From Epichloe hybrida (taxonomy: Eukaryota > Ascomycota > Sordariomycetes > Hypocreales > Clavicipitaceae): DNA of 64,000 nucleotides. The position numbers were made by a program, and so were the translations under genes. This document shows, one piece after another, positions 46,596 to 58,118 of this stretch. How positions within the stretch are numbered: the first letter of the stretch is position 1; each line of letters begins with the position of its first letter. The notes below the pieces were generated by a model. It had not been told where the DNA came from and made no database searches. It saw nothing but the letters and a program-made list of their open reading frames with translations. The stretch is taken from contig JAFEKR010000039.1 of NCBI GenBank assembly GCA_019022495.1, positions 62,001 to 126,000 of the forward strand, written 5' to 3'.

Positions 46596-47611
46596 AGCTC
46601 CATACTATTACTATCTTTAGGTATAATAGCTTATATTATAACCTATTACATATAGCAGATATAAGAAATCTTTATTCTACTAGCACTACTAGCTATAAGT
46701 TAGTAGGGTAGGCGCTAGGGGGTAGAGATATTATACTTATATTAAGATTTTTAAAGCTATATACTTCTTACTAGGAGACTTTAAAGGAGATATTAAGGAA
46801 TTCTTCTTACTAAAAGGAGGTAATAGTAGCGGAGTAGTAGCTTATGTTAAAGATATTATTAACTACTAGTAAGTTAGTAGTAATATACTATAAGAAACTT
46901 ATAAGTAAAAGATAAGTAACTAACCTTTTAGTATTTAAGAGGATTTAGGCGTTTTAGATAAGGGTAGATATAAATAATAAAGTAATGCTATAGGATGTTA
47001 GTAATTACCGTAAAAGAAGCTATAAAGCTACTAGCTTATAGGTAGGGGTAACTTATAATACTAAGGGAGGATATAGAGGGAAGAAAAGTATGTAGAAGTA
47101 AGGGAAAGCAGGCCTCTTTTATATTAGCCCTAGACCCCTAAGTAATTTACACGCTATGTGTAGCTAATCTAGGAATTATAATATTTATAGTTACAGCTAC
47201 TACTAGCAGATACGCACACTAGCTGCGAACTCCTAGCGAGATTAATATAACATCCCTAATATTAGATAAGAAGTTGTTTGTTTTAAATAGTACGCATTAC
47301 CCTGTCTATTTAACCTAATCATAAAATTTAACATAGGTAGCCCGTTCACTTAGTGCTAGTAACTTACTAGATAAAGGTATATATATTAGAGGTAATAAAG
47401 TAGTAAGTGTGTAGCTATTTATAATCTAGAGGTTATAAGAAGGATTACCTAGGACCCTATAACGTCTATCTTATTATTTAAAGCGGATATAATACCACGC
47501 ACTAATAGTATAGCTAGTAACATAGGTATTGCCATGGGTTATGCATAGTATACACGCACTAGCTAAGTAGCTCTTTTTAATTAAGGATAATTATATATTA
47601 GGGGGGTAGCA
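46596..47611 (+). other. 3' non-coding region of gypsy C, second part, with polypurine tract
   Basis: It continues 38896-39800 after the copia D insertion. It ends in TTAGGGGGGTAGCA (about 47598-47611) directly before the 3' LTR, the expected plus-strand primer site. Confidence 0.7.
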
Positions 47612-47878
47612 TATTAGGAGCATAGAGGCTAAGGGGCTATAGATAGGATAGTTATATATTAGAGCCCTTAGATAAGCCTTAGGTTCTGTGAATAACTAAG
47701 TAGCTATAAGATAGCTATGTGTACGTAGTAAGGTATTTAAATAAGGACCACCTATAAGAGATATAGGAGGTTAGAGTTTAAGACCTTTATGCACCCACCC
47801 CTAAGTAGTAGCTCTCTAGCTATGACCAAGAACCTTAGCCTTCACTCCGTTTATATCTCCCCAAACACAGTCGTGACA
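47612..47878 (+). repeat. 3' LTR of gypsy C
   Basis: 267 bp. The inner start is converted (TATTAGGAG for TGTCAGGAG), and the outer end (CCAAACACAGTCGTGACA) is intact. Confidence 0.94.
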
Positions 47879-47883
47879 ATATA

Positions 47884-50800
47884 TAACTTAGTGTCTTTCT
47901 TTATTAATAGCTAGTAGTACTAGTTTGTAATTTAGCGAAGGGTCCTGCTAACTCCCTAGTAGCCTACTGCTAGGTTGTTATAGGTAAGTATTAGAACTTC
48001 CTTTCTTATACCTATTAGAATAAAACTTTATTCTTAAATATTAATAGCTTAGAGGGCCTAATAGACTATGTCTATGATGCTTTTAGGTTGCTACTCTTAA
48101 GCAGCTTCCTCTAACTTATAGTAAAGTTATTACCTTGCTATACTTAAAATAACATAACTTAAATTAGAGTCTCTAATTTTACATACTTAGGATAAGCGTT
48201 ACGTACGAACTTAGAAGAGGTTTGCTAGACTACCTATATTCTTACTATAATACTACTATAAGTAGCTAGCTTATAGTATGCTTTTAGACTTATAGATAAA
48301 TTATAGCTAAGTAGCGTTTTAAGGGGGTGCCTATGCTACTTACTAACTACTAACCTAGCTAGACTCCTAACCTATAGGCTTACTAGACTTATAGAAACAT
48401 TAGAAAATATAGATAAGGTATAACCTTACTACTTATAATAAGCGGACCTAGTTAGCGTACTACTTACAGGCTTTGTAAGACTATTAGGTTCCTTAATAAT
48501 ATAATAAAGTTATATCTTCTTAAAACCCTAGAGGCTTAAATAGCCCTTATAGTATTCTTATAATAAACTATTAACTACGCTAAGTAATATAACCTTAGGG
48601 CCTATAACTACACTATTACACATATAGCGCCCTTACTACTTAGTATTTAAAAACTTAGCTAAGAAGTTAGGTAGCTATGAGAATGTAGCCTTTGCCCTAC
48701 GCTCCTTGCTAATATAATCTGCTTTTCTTAATAGGGCATTAGCAAGGTTTAGCTTACCTATATAATATTTAATCCTAAAATTAAACAGATAAAGCTTATT
48801 TAACGCTATTACTTACTTGCTAGATAGCTTTAGCTTTATGGCTAGGTACTTATGATTTAGATAGTCTGTAATAACCGTAATCTAATAAGTTAAATATATA
48901 AGGTAATATCTCTAGGCTTAAAACGCCTCTTAGATTGCTAATAACTTAGTGTCTAGGGTTAAGTAGTGAAGTTTAATATTAGTTAACTTCCTTAAAAAAT
49001 ACGCTACTAGGTGCTAGCTACCTAGCACTAATATTATAAGTATAGCTTTAATTATATAACTAGATATATCTATCTCTACTCTTAGCAGATAAAGTAGGTT
49101 AAAGTGCACTAAGATTAGTGCCTCCTAGAACTTCTTTTAGAGTTCTCTAAATACCACAAGTTTGCTAGGCTCTAGCTTAAACTCTGCTAGTTAAACACCC
49201 TTTAGATGGTTTATTAGTAGGACTACTACCCTACTATACTATTTTATAAAGTATTAGTAAAACCCTATAAACCTAAGGAATAATTAAATATTAAATATAC
49301 TACTAGGTATTAGCTAGGTTATAATAGCTTTAACCTATGATGGTTCTATTTTAATACCCTTCTTAGATATAATAAAACCTAGGAACTTTGCCTTTATAAC
49401 TAAAAATTAGCACTTTTTAAGGTTAATATAGAGGTTAGTGTCCTGAAGTCGCCCTAGCACTCTTTTAATATACTTTATATATCTTATAGGGTTGCTACTA
49501 TATATTAGGGTGTTATTAAGGTAAATAATATAGAATTTATCTATAAGCCCCTTAAGAGCATTATTAATATATTCCTAAAAAGTAGCTAGCGCATTTACTA
49601 ACCTAAATAGCATTATAAGATATTTAAAGTGCTTATAGTGGTAATAGAATGCTATCTTTTACTTATTACCCTTGCGGATATATAGCTAGTGGTATGCCTC
49701 TTAAAGATCTAGTAACGTGAAAATCTTTACACTTACTAATTAATTAAGGATTTCAGAGATTAGTAGTAAAGGGGCCTTATTTTTAATAGTAATCCTATTA
49801 AGGCCCCTGTAATTTACATAAAGCCTTAATTTCCCTAATTTTTTTAAAATAAATAAAATTAGGGCTCCTACTAGGCTTATTAATCTTCTAATCTACCCTT
49901 TCTCCTACGCACTTACTAGGTACTCCCTAAGCACTTCTAGCTCTTTTTTAGCTAGGTTATATATAGGTCCCTAGGGTAGTTGTTTTCCCTCTTCTAATTT
50001 AATTACATAAGTGTAACTACCTAATTCTAGAAGCTTACTAGCTAGCTCCTTTAAAAACATATCTATGAATTCCACGTACTCTTCTAGAATTTACTATAGG
50101 GGTATGTTACTATCTATCTCTTATATAAGCATTACTAATTCTTTACGAAATACTACCTAGAGCGCTATTATGCTTCTTAGTTTTTTCTTTTTTAATGCGT
50201 AGGTATGTTTTACTACTATTACTATAACTATGCTATAACTTAGGTTATCACTTATTATATTACCTGTTAGTGAATTTTTATTAGTATTTTCTTCTATTAC
50301 CTCTAGGTTAACTACCTTAATCTTTAGTAATGCTAGTAATAGTGTAATAGAAGACTACTTTACTACCTTATAAAGTTATTACTTACCTATAGCAAAAGTA
50401 ATATGATCCTAGGTTATTAGAAACCTCTAGAAACCCTACTTCTAGTCTATTACTATAGGTTTATATTCTAGGGTCTAGTCTATCCCTAGGAGCATTCCCT
50501 CTCCTATATTAGTAATATAGTAGCTAACTTAGTAAACCTTTATATAGCCTATGCTATCTTTTACCTTAACTAGTTTACATAGGATTCCCTAGTATAAGAT
50601 TATGTCCTTACTTATACTTTCTAGTGTTATCTCCGTTTTTTCTATATTCTTCTAATCCTATTTTAATAATAATTTAGGGTGGATTATTAAATATTCCACG
50701 CCTGTATTAAATAGCACTAGCACTACTAACTAGTAGTTGTCTTGCTATAAGGATACTTGTATTCTTATTCTCTTATCTATAGGTTTTTTTATAGCAAGAC

Positions 50801-52070
50801 TATTATCCTAGGCCTAAGCTAAACTAATTAGAATCTTGTTTAGGTCTAAGGTTTTATTACTACTATTCTTATACTTCTTAGTAGTATACTTATTACTTTT
50901 ATAAATTAAGCAGTTTACTATATTATATCTATTTAAACTATATTTAGGGCTATTATATTTATAGTACTTAAATAGTCTCTAGCCTATGCTAGGTTACTGC
51001 GAGCTTTACTATAAGTTATCTATAGGGGAGCTAAAGTATTATCTCTTATTACTCCTACCCTCCTTGTTATAGTTTCTATTATAATTACTTAATATAAATA
51101 TTATTATAACTTTAGCCTTTTTTCCTTAACCTTATAGGTAACTCTAAGATATTAGGAACTCTTAGCTAACTATATGCTTCCTTATAGTATTATTTAAGCT
51201 ATTTAGAAAAATTACTATTCTTAAGTGTGTAGGGATTTAGTTAGGTAATTTTACTTCTACCTTTATCTAAAGTCTTAGGAAAGATTAAAAAGACTAATCA
51301 CTCTTTTACCTAAGATTTAGTAGTGTCCTAGTAGCTTCTAAGTACTATATATTTTTATCTATTACTCTAGTGTTTAGCTAGGATATAAATCTATCCTAGG
51401 TGTAAGCTAAGTAATTAACTAACCTATTTACTATTATATAATACATTTACTATTACTTTATATTATTAGCTAAGTAGCTACTAGTATATATTACCTTTAT
51501 TTTATTATCCTAAAAGGTTCTTAAGTCTAGCTTAAATAGTATATTTAAATCTACTAGGTATGCCTATAAATTCTTATAAGTATTACCTTTATATATAGGC
51601 ACCTTATACTATATCTTAATAAAGCTTTATAGGTACGTATTTACTATAAACTTAGTATTAGGTAGGAAATCTAGGAATAGAGGAATTCTTTATATATTTA
51701 TCTAAGGGGTAATTATAGGTCCTCTGCCTAAACTAGCTAATTATAGGTTTGCTTTTATTTCCTTAAGCTATACTTCTATATCTAAGATCTCCTTTCTTAT
51801 ACAAGCATTTTATAGCTTAGCTTATATAACCTTATGTTACCTCTATAGCTTATCTAGGTTATTATTATTACTAGATTTAGTGTTACTATATTAGTTAGGT
51901 AGCATCTGCTATACTCTCTTATATTCTATAGTTAGGGTGTTCTAGTTACTATCTAGGCACTATAGAGTTAGGGCTTTCTTGCTAGGTAGTGTAGGTGTGT
52001 TTTAGGTAGATATTCTATAGCTTCTTTGTATTTAAATCTAGCTAATAGTCTATTTTCCCTAAAGGGTTTA
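47884..52070 (-). pseudogene. Remnant gag, protease, RT, RNase H and integrase start of gypsy B
   Basis: The minus-strand counterpart of C 33430-37745. RT is read around 49500-50050, and the zinc-knuckle region around 50930-50980. Same stop pattern as C. Integrase continues on the far side of element C at 33149. Confidence 0.82.
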
Positions 52071-52081
52071 AGAGTTTAACT

Positions 52082-52348
52082 TATTATAACTATATTTAGG
52101 GAGATATAAATAAAGTAAAGGCTAAGGTTCTTAGTTATAGCTAGAAAGCTACTACTTAGGGGTAGGTATATAAAGGTCTTAAACTCTAACCTCCTATATC
52201 TCTTATAGGTAGTCCTTATCTAAATACCCTACTATATACACATAGCTATCTTATAGCTACTTAGTTATCCGCGGAACCCGAGGCTTATCCGAGGGCTCTA
52301 ACATGTGACCGTCCCGTCCATGGCCCCTTGGCCTCCGTGCTCCTGACA
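52082..52348 (-). repeat. 5' LTR of gypsy B
   Basis: 267 bp. The outer 85 bp (52264-52348) are an unmutated GC-rich patch including CCGTCCCGTCCATGGCCCC; the inner end is converted. Confidence 0.94.
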
Positions 52349-52353
52349 AAGAG

Positions 52354-55300
52354 GAGGTACTCCTTGCATAAAGAAGTGCTATATATGTGGTAAGGAAGGA
52401 TGCTAGTTATCTAAGCACCCTAAAGAGGACTATAAGAAGGCGTTTTAATGCTTTAAGAATCACTACCTTATAGATTTAACTAATAACTTATATTATTTAT
52501 TTCTTACTTAGTATAAGGGAGAACATAAGTCCTAACCCCTTGTTAATAATGAAATTACTTAGTATATAAAGAGCATTAGATTTAATAATAGCCCTAATAA
52601 TATAGATAGGCTAGTACCTATAAGCTTCTTTACTTATAGAACCTAGATTAATAGTGAAAGAATAGTTTAATTCCTAATAAGGTAAGTAGCTTATTATAGT
52701 CTAAGCAAAGAAAACCCCTTTTAGCAGGAACTTATGAATAAAGCCCTAGTAATATTTATATTAGAAGATTACTATTCCTATGCGATATTCTAAGGGATTA
52801 TGCCTAACATAGGAGCCGCAAAGTTCTCTACAGTAAGGCACCCTTAATTTCTTGCTTTGTAACATTAAATACCTATATTATAGCTTAATGAATTAATAGA
52901 GAAGAAGGTATTAGTTAGATTCGGCGTGGGAGACCTGATTATCACGCTTAGAGCGGCTAATATACCTACTCCCTTTAGAAATATTCTCTTTTAGGTTATC
53001 CCTATAAATACTCTATTTCTTTTATTCCTTAATAATATAGACTATCTAAAGATTAATTTTAATATCTCTAAGAACACGCTATAATAAGGAAATATTAAAG
53101 TCCCTATTATATATAAATAGGGCCACGCCTGGATGCTTCTTACATAGAAAGAAGAAGTAATTGCTTAGAGCCACCTTATAAAAGGTAAGCTACAGTGATT
53201 ATATCGCCGCTTTAGACATCCATTAATCTAATGTTTACATAAGGTTCTTTATAGATTAGGGCATGACGTTAATATTAAAGCTATTAGGGAGCTGATAAGA
53301 ATCTGCTACTAATGCTAAATACACGTAAATAGCCCTAATTACTTTAAGTTTACCCTTAAGGATAAGTATAGCTTTAATTATAAAGTAATAGTAGATATCT
53401 TCTACCTAGATAGTAACTACCCTATACTTTACGCTATAGATATAGCTATAGTATTTAACATAGCGAAATTCCTTAATAATATCTCTGCGAAAATAACCTA
53501 GGAAGCCCTCTAAATATACTAGATTAATGCTTACCTAGGCCCCCTAGACTTTATTATCACAGACGCTAGAATGAACTTCTATGGTAATGAATTTAAATAA
53601 TTCGTAGCTTTAATGTTAATTTTAATTAAGGAAGTCCCTATTAAGGCACACACTATAGCATAGGGAAGGTTGAAAGGTATTATAGGCTGCTCTAAAGAGC
53701 CTATAATATAATTAGATATAAATACCCTATAATGCTAAAACCTATTACCTTTTAAATAGTAATTAAGGCCCTAAATAATACTATAGGCCCTAATAGCCTT
53801 ATCCTAACCCTCCTTATCTTTAGAGCTTACTTATGTATAACAAATGAGTCCTTGCTATTGCCTAATATTATATAGCGTGTAATTATAGTATAGAAGGCTA
53901 CTAAAGAGATTAAGAGACTCTACACTATTTAGAAGGTTAATAAGGCCCTTACTAAATATAATAGCCTAGATACCTTAAAGACCCTTAGCTTACTACTTAA
54001 ATTAAAGGTTAAGGTCTAGTAAGAAGGTAAGGGATAGGTAGGTCTATATAAGCTACTAGTAATTACTAGAGAAAGCTATATACTTAATATGCCTAGAGGC
54101 CTAAAGACCTTTAGGTTAATATCTATTAAGCCCTACTATAATAACCCTAGTGTAAAGAAAATAGTAAAGCCTAGTAAAAAAGAAGGAGAAAAAGGGTAAG
54201 AGGCTTATAATAAAAACATAGTGCTACTAATACTACTAAAGCAAGGACGCGGAAGGCTATAGAAAAACCCTCCTATAATGCCTTAAGGTACTAATACTTT
54301 CCTATTAGTAAAAGAATATAGCAACCTAGCTCTTATAATTAAGCTATATAAGGAAGGAATTATTAAGACCCCTAGCAAACCTTTTAAGCTATTAATAAAA
54401 GCGGAAATTAATGCCCTAATTAAGTAAGGTATGTTTAAATTTATTATATTTAATAAGGAAGAATATAGTAGAATTCAAATCTTTAATTCCTAAATTATTA
54501 ATAAGATTAAAGGCAAGACAACGGAACCCTATAAAAAGTTATACCTTGTGATCTAAGGGTATAAGAATAAAAGGAAACAGGCTATTCTTACATAGGCCTT
54601 AACGATTTAACGCGTAAGCTAACGTCTTATTCTCGTGATAGCCCTATTAGTAAGATTAAGGAAATTTCTTATCTAGCTAAGAGATATCTATTAGGCTTAT
54701 GTATAGGCCTATATATTACTAGAGCGGCTAATCCTAGCGCGCTTGCTAATTTAGATATAGTATCTTTACCTGCCTAGTATAATCTTAAGGGTTATAAAAC
54801 CCCTCTATAGGCTTATAGAGGTAGGAACATACTAGTAGGTTACGTATTATAAGCATTATAGAGAGAACCTCTAGATAGAAACCTCTATATATAATCCCTA
54901 CTTACTTATAACTATAAAGGAAAGCCCTAACTTTACCTACATTAGAATGTAAACTAATAATATAATTAGCCTCTTAGACAAGAAGTTCTCTAAGAAGAAA
55001 GAGACCTAGCTTACTATAGTAGGCTTTAATGTAAAGCTAAAGTAATTCCTAACTTAGGACTACTCTCTTATGTTTAACGGTGGCATTATCTTACTAGAGA
55101 ATAATACTATTAAAATCTAGTAGAAAGGGTAAAGTAATAAGTTAGAGTTAGTTCTAATAACTAACTTAAAGCGTAAATATGTTAAGCAGAGGGCCTGAGG
55201 CGCTTATATTACCTTAATCTGCTAACACTAGAGGCTTGCTTTAACCTATTTGTTACTATATAATACTAGGAGCTAACCCTGGAGGACGTGAAAGCCCTTA

Positions 55301-55920
55301 ATCACTACTTAAAGTAGTAGATAGATTACCTAGAGAGAGGTCTAACGTTCATCCCAATTAACCTTAAGAAAATAAAGCTCTTTACCTTTATAAATAGATT
55401 CTTTACTAATAACTAGGACTTATCCTTATAACTAGAATATATACTTATCCTAGTAAACAAAGACTACACTAATAGTAAGTTTATAATTAAAGGTAATATT
55501 ATACACTTTAGCTTAATAAAGAGCAAGAGAGTTATGTAAAGCATGCTTACCTTAGAAGTTTATAGCATAGTAGCTAGTGTTAATATAGCTTATATAATTA
55601 TAACTACCCTAAACTTAGTTACTAACTAACTAAAGCTCCTAAAGATCCTAGTTATTACATATACAAATTTATACTTCTTATATAAGTGCCTTATTAAGCT
55701 TAGTATAATAAAGGAGAAACGCCTAATAATTAATATTATAGCCCTTTAATAGTTATATAAACACTAAGAACTCTGCGAGATCTAATAAATTAATAGAGAG
55801 AATAACCTAGCTAATACCTTTATAAAGGTATTACTTAATAAGGCCCTTAAGAGCTTTATCTTAACTAACTAGATAACTATCTAGATAGAGAGATAGGTTA
55901 CCTACGCGTAATATATATGT
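52354..55920 (+). pseudogene. Remnant zinc knuckle and pol of copia A (right of the gypsy insertion)
   Basis: It begins two codons before the zinc knuckle (K-C-Y-x-x-x-K-E-G-C) and carries protease, integrase, RT and RNase H remnants in the same order and with near-identical spacing as copia D 42280-45835. Dense in-frame TAG/TAA. Confidence 0.85.
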
Positions 55921-56370
55921 AGTAAGAGAAAAAGGTAATCCTCTAGGAGAATAGCTATAGGGATAGGATAGTAATATATAGGGGATTTACGCTCTTATAG
56001 TTAATATCCCTAGTAGCTATAACTACACTAGCCTACTAGGCCCTCCTAGTAGACTATAGAAATTAATAGTAGTGCGTAGGAGGATAAAGGTATTACTAAG
56101 GAGGAGAAAGACATTATATACGCGCTAAGGTGTGGTATATATGTTATTTTAAGGAAAAGAAGGGATTCGGAAGGACCTACTTATCCTTATATAGGCTTAT
56201 AAGCTAAGCAAGATTATTATTTCCCTTTTATTAGTAACTATATACCTAGACAGGCTATAAGTTCTTTTCCTTATATCCCCTATTAATTATATTCTTAATC
56301 TATCTTTCTTTTTTTATTTTTATAATTAATATCACGTGTTAATAATTATGTTAAAAGAGAGAAGTTCTAG

Positions 56371-56678
56371 TGTTAGAACAAAGGTGATATTAATCGCGCA
56401 TTATAGCTGTAATTACCTAGCAGAAGCTTGGGCCGCGCGCGGACCCTATACATAACCCATAACCTAGCATATTAATTAGCTAGGAAATGTAAGGACATAA
56501 ACGCGTAACCCCTTTTCCCTTTATGTATTATAACTTCTAGCTTTTTACCTCTCTTTTGAACAACTTAATTAATCATAATAACAGATAACGCAGCCTAGAA
56601 TAGATAATCAATAATAATACTATTCTTCAGGCTCACGACTGTATTACACATTGAATTCAATACCCTGTGAATCCAACA
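56371..56678 (+). repeat. 3' LTR of copia A
   Basis: 308 bp, starting TGTTAGAACAAAGG and ending GAATCCAACA. The outer end is intact; the inner part is mutated relative to the 5' LTR (for example TATAGCTGTAATTACC for CGCAGCCGCAATTACC). Confidence 0.95.
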
Positions 56679-56683
56679 CTTTT

Positions 56684-57880
56684 CCTTCTATGGATTAATC
56701 TAGGTTTGCATAATATAATTAATAGCAGGCTTTAGGAACCTACTAGGCTACTAGAAGCGCTCTAATTCCCACTTGAAATCAGGCTCTGATTTGCATAATA
56801 TAAGGGCTTTCTAAGCCTTTAAAAAAGCCGTAAATTTAGGTGCGTGCACAGCCTGCCAAGCCTCTTTATTATATGTGGCCTTTAGAAAAAAACGCTTACA
56901 CTTAGCTAGTACATTCATATTAACATGCCACTAGCATAAAATATATGGCACGCTGTTAAAATATAGGTTCCTTTTAAGTGCATTAATTAGAGCTATTTTG
57001 CGGTCTATAATAATAATACAGGGCTTATAGATTAAACGGTCTTTTTAAAGCTTTGTAATAATATTAATAACCTAGTAATAGTTATCTTTAGTCTTGCTAC
57101 TTAAGAAGTAAGTTACAAATTAAAAGGTCTTCTTTAATAGCATAATACTATAAGCATTAAGTAATGGAAGGTTAAAGCAATTTATTTTATATATGTAGTT
57201 AAGGAAAAGGATATCTAGGTATTCCTTTAAGAGTTTAAGCCTAGAGAGGGGTATAATAAAAAGCCTTATAATATAACTATTATAACTTCTTTTATCTTAA
57301 TAGAAAAAAGCATTACTATTACAAAGCTAGTTATAGAGCCACTTAACCTCTAAGCAGCCTAATAGCTTAGCTATCTAATGCCTTTGGATAGCGTTATAGA
57401 TGTTATAACGATTAATACCCTATATATTATTAACATTATCATATTAAAGCTTCCTAAGGATTATAGCAGGTTTCTGCCCGCTATTATAGGCATTAATAAT
57501 CTCTTTCTTATACTTATGAATAACTTCACGCTAGAAGCGCAAAAACATAGTAGCATTTATTAGCTTATGGTTATAAGGCTTTGTTACTAGCCGCTTAATA
57601 GTGTGAATACCCTTACGCACTAATACTATTAATCTAAATAGGCAGTCTATTATTTGTGAGCTTATATTCTTATAAGACTTAGTTTTATAAGCCTTAGGAT
57701 TATGCTATAAGGTATACCTCTAGCCTTTATAGTATTAAAGGATAATACGCATAGGATTACTAGCATTAGGCCTTCTCCTATATATCATAAGGTTATACCC
57801 CTTATTATGGTAGACTATGTTAATAGCCTCCTAGGCGGCTTAGAAGCTATTAAATTAACGTTCATAAAGTGACTCTATAA
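56684..57880 (-). pseudogene. Remnant transposase of M2, N-terminal and core part
   Basis: Minus-strand reading starts near 57860 with a FAR1-like N-terminal region. The MULE core ('Y-K-I-N-C-F-N-L-P-L', near 57170-57210) and the 'I-I-D-R-K-I-A-L' block (near 56990-57030) follow. 'C-Q-W-H-V-N-M-N-V-L-A-K' is near 56890-56940. The frame is cut by copia A at 56683 and would continue at 27317 and below. Confidence 0.8.
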
Positions 57881-57908
57881 TTATAAGAGATAAATAACTT
57901 TAGCTAGT

Positions 57909-58110
57909 GCGAATAGCTTTAAATATGTGGTTATAATTATAATTATAATAATATATATGAATAGGAGAGGGAATTACTATGGAAAAGGTTAGGCCTAACT
58001 ATAGGGTTATATGTAAAAATTTACTGTGAGCCTAGTATCAGGTGCCAGCCGCTACCAGCCATATTTGGGGGTGCTATTTACGCACAAGCGTTTGCCTGAT
58101 AAACACGCCC
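57909..58110 (-). repeat. Right terminal inverted repeat of M2 (202 bp)
   Basis: Partner of 25961-26162, followed at once by TAAATTAA (58111-58118). Confidence 0.95.
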
Positions 58111-58118
58111 TAAATTAA
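58111..58118. repeat. 8-bp target-site duplication, right copy (M2)
   Basis: TAAATTAA, identical to 25953-25960. Confidence 0.9.

Larger units (their letters stand above)
33155..47878 (+). mobile_element. Ty3/gypsy chromovirus-type LTR retrotransposon C (level 4, plus orientation)
   Basis: 267-bp LTRs at 33155-33421 and 47612-47878 are flanked by ATATA. The own sequence is about 7.93 kb without copia D. It is the same family as B but inserted into B in opposite orientation. Domain order on the + strand is gag with a mutated zinc knuckle (about 34540-34580), protease, RT (about 35620-36180), RNase H, integrase (about 37600-38300) and chromodomain (about 38741-38890). A non-coding stretch of about 1.9 kb follows, then a polypurine tract and the 3' LTR. 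It is RIP-inactivated. Confidence 0.95.
29809..52348 (-). mobile_element. Ty3/gypsy chromovirus-type LTR retrotransposon B (level 3, minus orientation)
   Basis: 267-bp LTRs lie at 29809-30075 (3' LTR) and 52082-52348 (5' LTR), with 5-bp duplication AAGAG. Orientation is set by a polypurine tract (TTAGGGGGGTAG on the minus strand) just before the 3' LTR and by the gag-pol order read on the minus strand. The own sequence is about 7.8 kb without element C. The minus strand encodes RT with 'I-V-Y-L-N-N' (mutated Y-L-D-D), integrase split by C, and a C-terminal chromodomain at about 32035-32165. It is inserted in copia A. Confidence 0.94.
27323..56678 (+). mobile_element. Ty1/copia LTR retrotransposon A (level 2)
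   Basis: 308-bp LTRs at 27323-27630 and 56371-56678 (TG...CA ends) are flanked by CTTTT. The own sequence is about 6.8 kb once the gypsy insertion 29809-52348 is removed. The gag part lies left of the insertion and the zinc knuckle, protease, integrase, reverse transcriptase and RNase H lie right of it. That order (integrase before RT) is diagnostic for copia. It is heavily RIP-mutated with no intact frame. It is inserted in MULE M2. Confidence 0.95.
25961..58110 (-). mobile_element. Mutator-like DNA transposon M2, outermost shell of a five-level nest
   Basis: The element is bounded by 202-bp terminal inverted repeats (25961-26162 and 57909-58110) starting GGGCGTG and by an 8-bp duplication. 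Removing the inner copia insertion leaves about 2.79 kb of own sequence: 25961-27322 and 56684-58110. On the minus strand the right part encodes a degenerate FAR1-like N-terminus ('P-Y-N-H-K-L' for the usual D-x-H-N-H block). A MULE core follows, with 'Y-K-I-N-C-F-N-L-P-L-L-N', then 'I-I-I-I-D-R-K-I-A-L-I-N-A-L' and 'C-Q-W-H-V-N-M-N-V-L-A-K'. The transposase is destroyed by RIP and by insertion. Its ends differ in sequence from M1, so it is a separate MULE family. Confidence 0.93.

Noticed and set aside
57378..57563. 61-codon + strand frame near the right end of the block
   Set aside because: Antisense of the M2 transposase remnant.
25961..58110. Could the 32-kb AT-rich block be a centromere or subtelomere?
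   Set aside because: It resolves completely into nested elements with target-site duplications, is bordered on both sides by housekeeping genes, and has no telomere-like repeats.
25961..58110. Could the block be a Starship-type giant element carrying cargo genes?
   Set aside because: No tyrosine-recombinase captain or cargo gene is seen; the ends are inverted repeats with an 8-bp duplication and a MULE transposase remnant.
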